Below, in pieces: positions 60,428-64,000 of a stretch of 64,000 nucleotides of DNA. Source of the stretch: Citreicoccus inhibens. Lineage in GTDB: Bacteria; Myxococcota; Myxococcia; Myxococcales; Myxococcaceae. The translations under genes and the position numbers were made by a program. The notes under the pieces are model-generated. The model searched no databases, had not been told where the DNA came from, and saw nothing but the letters and a program-made list of their open reading frames with translations. The stretch lies in NCBI RefSeq assembly GCF_019039035.1, contig NZ_JAHNZT010000008.1, positions 124,001 to 188,000 on the forward strand, written 5' to 3'. Each line of letters starts with the position of its first letter. The first letter of the stretch is position 1.

Positions 60428-62017
60428 ATGCCTCATCGCTTCGACTTCCTGGTCCTGGGTGGTGGTGTTGCTGGACTCTCGTTCGCCCTGCAGGCGGCCC
60501 GGCACGGGACGGTCGCGGTGCTCACCAAGCGAGCGCGCGGCGAGGGCAACACGGTTCACGCCCAGGGAGGCATCGCCAGCGTGCTCGCGCCGTCGGACTC
60601 GTTCGACGCGCACATCGAGGACACGCTCGTGGCGGGCGCCGGGCTGTGCCACCGCGACGCGGTGGAAGTGACGGTGCGCGAGGGGCCGGACCGGGTGAAG
60701 GAGCTGGTGGCGCTCGGCGCGGAGTTCAACCGGCACACCGGCGGCGAGTTCGACCTCACCCGTGAGGGCGGCCACTCCGCCCGGCGCATCATCCACTCGG
60801 GGGACATCACCGGCCGCGAGGTGGAGCGCGCCCTTCTGGCCGCGTGCGACGAGCAGCCCAACATCACCTTCTTCCCCCACACGGCGGCCATCGACCTCAT
60901 CCTGGACCCGCGCTCGTCGTCGCACGGACGCAGCCGCTGCCTCGGGGTGTACGCGCTGTTGGAGAGCGGCGTCATCGAGCGCTTCCTGGCGCGCGTGACG
61001 GTGCTGGCCACGGGCGGCGCGGGCAAGGTGTACCTGTACACGACGAACCCGGACGTGGCGACGGGCGACGGCGTGGCCATGGCGTACCGGGCCGGGGCGC
61101 AGGTGGCGAACATGGAGTTCTACCAGTTCCACCCCACCTGCCTGTATCACCCCGAGGCCAAGAGCTTCCTCATCAGCGAGGCCCTGCGCGGCGAGGGCGG
61201 CAAGCTGCGGCTCAAGGGCGGCCAGACGTTCATGGAGCGCTACCACGCCATGGGGGCGCTCGCCCCGCGCGACGTGGTGGCGCGCGCCATCGACGCGGAG
61301 CTCAAGCGCACCGGTGATGAGTGCGTCTACCTGGACATGACGCACCTGGGGCGGGCGTTCCTCACCGAGCGCTTCCCCAACATCTACGCCACGTGCAAGG
61401 CCTTCAACATCGACATGGCCTCGCAGCCCATTCCCGTCGTGCCCGCGGCCCACTATCAGTGCGGTGGCGTGGTGACGGACCTCACTGGGCGGACCTCGGT
61501 GCCGGGGCTGTATGCCGTGGGCGAGGTGGCCAGCACGGGATTGCATGGCGCCAACCGCCTCGCCTCCAACTCGCTCCTGGAGGGGTTGGTGTTCGGCCAC
61601 CGCGCGGTGCGCGCCGCGTCGGAGGAGCTCGCCTCCCTGCCCCACCCGAAGGAGGAGCCGCCGCCCTGGGATGCGGGCAGCGCGGTGGACTCGGACGAGA
61701 GCGTCGTGGTGAGCCACAATTGGGACGAGATTCGCCGGTTGATGTGGAACTACGTCGGCATCGTTCGCACGGACAAGCGGCTCATGCGCGCGCGCCGGCG
61801 CCTGGAGCTGTTGCGCGAGGAGATTCGCGACTACTACTGGCGCTTCAAGGTCACCCGCGACGTCATCGAGCTGCGCAACATCGCCGAGGTGGCGCACCTC
61901 ATCGTCGACTGCGCCAGTCGCCGCAAGGAGAGCCGCGGCCTGCACTTCACCCTCGACTATCCCCACTCGGACGACCACCTCGGACAGCGGGACACCGTCC
62001 TGTCCCGAGGGCTGTGA
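60428..62017 (+). CDS. nadB: L-aspartate oxidase
   Basis: A 529-aa flavoprotein that oxidises L-aspartate to iminoaspartate, the first step of de novo NAD synthesis. Motifs: FLVLGGGVAGLSFALQAA (FAD), GNTVHAQGGIASVL, REGGHSARRIIHSGDITGRE (catalytic Arg/His region), FYQFHPTCLYHP, LYAVGEVASTGLHGANRLAS and NSLLEGLVFG. The C-terminal helical domain (MWNYVGIVRTDKRL, RGLHFTLDYP) is present, so it is full length. Its partners nadA and nadC are not in the window. ATG 60428 follows AAGG. The rhomboid gene starts 7 bp later. Confidence 0.96.
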   Translation: MPHRFDFLVLGGGVAGLSFALQAARHGTVAVLTKRARGEGNTVHAQGGIASVLAPSDSFDAHIEDTLVAGAGLCHRDAVEVTVREGPDRVKELVALGAEFNRHTGGEFDLTREGGHSARRIIHSGDITGREVERALLAACDEQPNITFFPHTAAIDLILDPRSSSHGRSRCLGVYALLESGVIERFLARVTVLATGGAGKVYLYTTNPDVATGDGVAMAYRAGAQVANMEFYQFHPTCLYHPEAKSFLISEALRGEGGKLRLKGGQTFMERYHAMGALAPRDVVARAIDAELKRTGDECVYLDMTHLGRAFLTERFPNIYATCKAFNIDMASQPIPVVPAAHYQCGGVVTDLTGRTSVPGLYAVGEVASTGLHGANRLASNSLLEGLVFGHRAVRAASEELASLPHPKEEPPPWDAGSAVDSDESVVVSHNWDEIRRLMWNYVGIVRTDKRLMRARRRLELLREEIRDYYWRFKVTRDVIELRNIAEVAHLIVDCASRRKESRGLHFTLDYPHSDDHLGQRDTVLSRGL

Positions 62018-62023
62018 GCGCCC

Positions 62024-62743
62024 ATGTCGCGCCCGCGCCGCATCCTCGATGAGCCCGGTGGTGCCTCGGGCGAGCCGCCGCCGCCGGAACCGCGTCCCGG
62101 TCCCCGGCCTCGCCCCTGGGTGTGCTACGGCATCATCGCGGGCGCGGTGGCGATGTTCGTGTTGGACCGCTCCCTGGCCCGGCCTCTCGTGGATGCGAAC
62201 GGGACGACGGTGGGCTCGCTCGCCCCGCTGGCGCTCTTTGGCCCGCTGGTCCAGCGGGGCGAGTACTGGCGGATGCTCGGGGCCGTGTTCGAGCACGGCG
62301 GCGCCATGCACCTGCTGTTCAACATGTCGGTGGTGGTGACGCTGGGCTTCACCCTGGAGCGCGGCATCGGGAGCCTGCGCTTCCTCGGGCTGTCGCTCGT
62401 CACCGCGCTGGGGGCCGCCGCGTCGTCCCTCTACTTCAACTTCAACGTCGTGACGGTGGGCGCCTCGGGGATGATTCTCGGGTGGGGCGGCGCCATGCTG
62501 CCGGTGGCCACCCGCCAGGGGCGGCGCGAGCTGGGCTTCTGGCTGGCGCAGGTGGCCGTCATCAGCCTGCTGCCCGGCGTGAGCTGGGCCGGACACCTGG
62601 GCGGCTTCCTCTTCGGGCTCCCCTGCGGCCTGGCGCTGCGCATGGGCCCGCGCGTGTACGCCCGCGCGCTGCCGCTCATCCTGTTCATCACCGCGGTGGT
62701 GGCGCTCCTGGCGGCCCACCCCGAGCGACGAGGCATTCCGTGA
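62024..62743 (+). CDS. Rhomboid-family intramembrane serine protease
   Basis: A 239-aa protein with about six membrane helices after a 30-residue Pro-rich cytoplasmic tail. Motifs: [20 protein letters not shown] with HxxxN (HLLFN), [12 protein letters not shown] (GxSG with catalytic Ser) and [12 protein letters not shown] (catalytic His). Rhomboids cut transmembrane helices of substrate proteins. It lies between nadB and a LOG gene, with which it shares a GTGA overlap, but no functional link to NAD synthesis is obvious. Confidence 0.92.
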   Translation: MSRPRRILDEPGGASGEPPPPEPRPGPRPRPWVCYGIIAGAVAMFVLDRSLARPLVDANGTTVGSLAPLALFGPLVQRGEYWRMLGAVFEHGGAMHLLFNMSVVVTLGFTLERGIGSLRFLGLSLVTALGAAASSLYFNFNVVTVGASGMILGWGGAMLPVATRQGRRELGFWLAQVAVISLLPGVSWAGHLGGFLFGLPCGLALRMGPRVYARALPLILFITAVVALLAAHPERRGIP

Positions 62744-63351
62744 CGAAGTCCGTGGGTGAAAACGTCCGCAGCGTCTGCGTCTTCTGTGGCTCGCGGCCAG
62801 GGGCACGGCCTGAGTTCCTCGAGGCCGCCACGGCGCTGGGCCAGGAGCTGGCCCGCCGGGGCCTGACGCTCGTCTACGGCGGCGCGCGCGTGGGGCTGAT
62901 GGGCGCCGTGGCCGATGGCGTGCTGAAGGCAGGCGGCCACGTGGTGGGCGTACTGCCGCGCTTCATGCGCGAGAAGGAGCTGGCGCACAGCAACCTGGGC
63001 GAGCTCATCTTCGTGGAGTCGATGCACGAGCGGAAGGCGCTGATGGCCGAGCGCTCCGACGCCTTCATCGCGATGCCCGGCGGCTTCGGGACGCTGGACG
63101 AGCTGTTTGAAATCACCACCTGGGCCCAGCTCGGCCTGCACCAGAAGCCCATGGGGCTCTTGGACGTGGGCGGCTACTTCCAGCCCCTGCTGGCCATGGT
63201 GCGCGGCATGGTGGACGCGGGCTTCGTCCCCGAGGCGCAGTCCATCCCCTACGCGGTGAGCCCGGAGGCCCATTCGCTGGTGGAGCGGCTGCTCCAGGGG
63301 CCTACCTTGCCCCGAGTGGAGAAGTGGCTGCGGCGGCCGGAGCAGACCTGA
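62740..63351 (+). CDS. LOG-family nucleoside 5'-monophosphate phosphoribohydrolase
   Basis: A 203-aa protein starting at GTG 62740 inside the rhomboid stop. It has [39 protein letters not shown] and the LOG motif [13 protein letters not shown] (PGGxGTxxE, with an upstream Arg from ERKALM). Family enzymes release the base from AMP or cytokinin-like nucleotides. In bacteria they are often annotated TIGR00730 or lysine decarboxylase-like by mistake. It is third in the nadB operon and convergent with the lipoprotein gene. Confidence 0.93.
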   Translation: MTKSVGENVRSVCVFCGSRPGARPEFLEAATALGQELARRGLTLVYGGARVGLMGAVADGVLKAGGHVVGVLPRFMREKELAHSNLGELIFVESMHERKALMAERSDAFIAMPGGFGTLDELFEITTWAQLGLHQKPMGLLDVGGYFQPLLAMVRGMVDAGFVPEAQSIPYAVSPEAHSLVERLLQGPTLPRVEKWLRRPEQT

Positions 63352-63367
63352 GGGCGAGCACCGCGCC

Positions 63368-63994
63368 TCAACGCGCGGAGACCTTCAGCTCGGCCTGTCC
63401 CAGCGTGGACGCCACGCGGAGCATGACGTGCTCGGTGCCGGGCGGAATCACCGGCTGGCCGTTGGCGAACGTGGTGGGGAAGCGCACGCGGTAGCCCACC
63501 CAGAACACGCTGGTGTACGGATAGTACGCCCGGAGGTTGAGGTCGGCGCGGCCTACACGGCGCACCTCCACCGGAGTCACTTCCCCCGAAGGCGTCACCA
63601 GCGCCAACCGCCAGATGGAGCGCTTCTGCGCGAAGTCGTCGTAGCGGTAGTCGTTGACGTGAACGCCGAGGAAGAACTCGTGGAACCTGGCCGCTTCCGA
63701 CAGCTCGTCCGCGAGCAGTGACTCCACCTTCGCGGCGGGCAGCACCTGAAAGAGCCCCTGGCGGCGCACGCGCGCCTCGCGGAAGGCCGGGGTCAGGAGC
63801 GTCGCGCCCGTGAAGATGCGCGTGTCGAAGCCATCGTAGATTTCGTCGCGCGCGGAGTAGCGATCCAACACCGTGCGGTAGGCCGCCTCGGCCTTGGGGT
63901 CATCCAGCGTGGGGGCGGGCTCACCGACGAGCGGCGGCGTGCTGGCACAAGCCCCCGACAGCACCACCAGCACCGCGACGAGCAGCCTTCTCAC
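63368..63994 (-). CDS. Lipoprotein of unknown function
   Basis: A 208-aa protein starting at GTG 63994, only six bases from the window end. The signal is a lipoprotein type (LLVAVLVVLSGAC, lipidated Cys near residue 16). The mature part has many aromatic and arginine residues (YSARDEIYDGFDTRIFTGAT, FFLGVHVNDYRYDDFA, YYPYTSVFWVGYRVRFP) and appears beta-rich in its second half. No family is recognised with certainty. The upstream control region lies outside the window. Confidence 0.8.
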   Translation of the reverse strand: MRRLLVAVLVVLSGACASTPPLVGEPAPTLDDPKAEAAYRTVLDRYSARDEIYDGFDTRIFTGATLLTPAFREARVRRQGLFQVLPAAKVESLLADELSEAARFHEFFLGVHVNDYRYDDFAQKRSIWRLALVTPSGEVTPVEVRRVGRADLNLRAYYPYTSVFWVGYRVRFPTTFANGQPVIPPGTEHVMLRVASTLGQAELKVSAR

Positions 63995-64000
63995 GGAATG

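Noticed and set aside
1-64000. CRISPR array, insertion sequence or prophage
   Set aside because: No regularly spaced repeats, transposase, integrase or phage structural genes were found on either strand by reading.

Overview
The window is very GC-rich, has almost no spacer DNA, and carries a gene set typical of the Myxococcota, most likely a Myxococcaceae or Archangiaceae relative of Myxococcus. The signs are a DUF2378 (Myxococcus-specific) protein, two eukaryotic-type Ser/Thr kinases, many Cys-rich or repeat-rich lipoproteins, a PilZ protein, predation-type hydrolases (M6 protease, endonuclease I, CHAP hydrolase), and a wzm-wzt-wbgA O-antigen locus like that of M. xanthus. No phage, IS element, plasmid gene or CRISPR array was seen. 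No gap between genes exceeds about 280 bp.

Layout. 1-5512: GNAT fragment, exported acetamidase-like protein, PilZ protein, Cys-rich lipoprotein, SGNH esterase lipoprotein, small cold-shock-like protein. 5536-13198: PEP carboxylase, divergent M6 metalloprotease, secreted hypothetical, endonuclease I, DUF1963-like protein. 13254-21629: Ski2-like helicase, divergent kinase, acyl-CoA synthetase/acetyltransferase fusion, NmrA-type oxidoreductase. 21681-28260: LysR regulator, DUF2378 protein, MnmC-like methyltransferase, CHAP hydrolase, tgt, ABC-F ATPase. 28319-32747: giant repeat lipoprotein and YihY membrane protein. 33024-37626: three-gene operon (PEGA protein, TPR protein, zinc-ribbon kinase).

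37637-57046 is a surface-polysaccharide island of about 19 kb. It contains the complete dTDP-L-rhamnose pathway (rfbB, rfbD, rfbA, rfbC with 4-bp start/stop overlaps), a GT4 glycosyltransferase with a small partner protein, a DUF2304-GT2 fusion, a large membrane protein, and an operon encoding an ABC O-antigen exporter (Wzm/Wzt) followed by three multi-domain glycosyltransferases. Rhamnose donor synthesis, chain assembly and export are therefore all present. An undecaprenyl-phosphate sugar transferase and a WaaL-type ligase are not obvious and probably lie elsewhere.

57277-63994: tRNA-Gly(GCC) with its own terminator, pgsA, a TPR-AIM24 fusion, a lytic transglycosylase, then nadB, rhomboid protease and LOG-family hydrolase on the other strand, and a lipoprotein.

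The most interesting items are a helical module (SHR ... KR ... QxxFN) present three times in WbgA and again in the small 153-aa protein, a 29-residue tandem repeat ending another glycosyltransferase, a Tgt lacking the usual anticodon-reading arginines, a Pat-like fusion that keeps the catalytic histidine, and several dyad-rich divergent promoter regions. Start sites were chosen from ribosome-binding sites and family length; all function calls rest on motifs read by eye.
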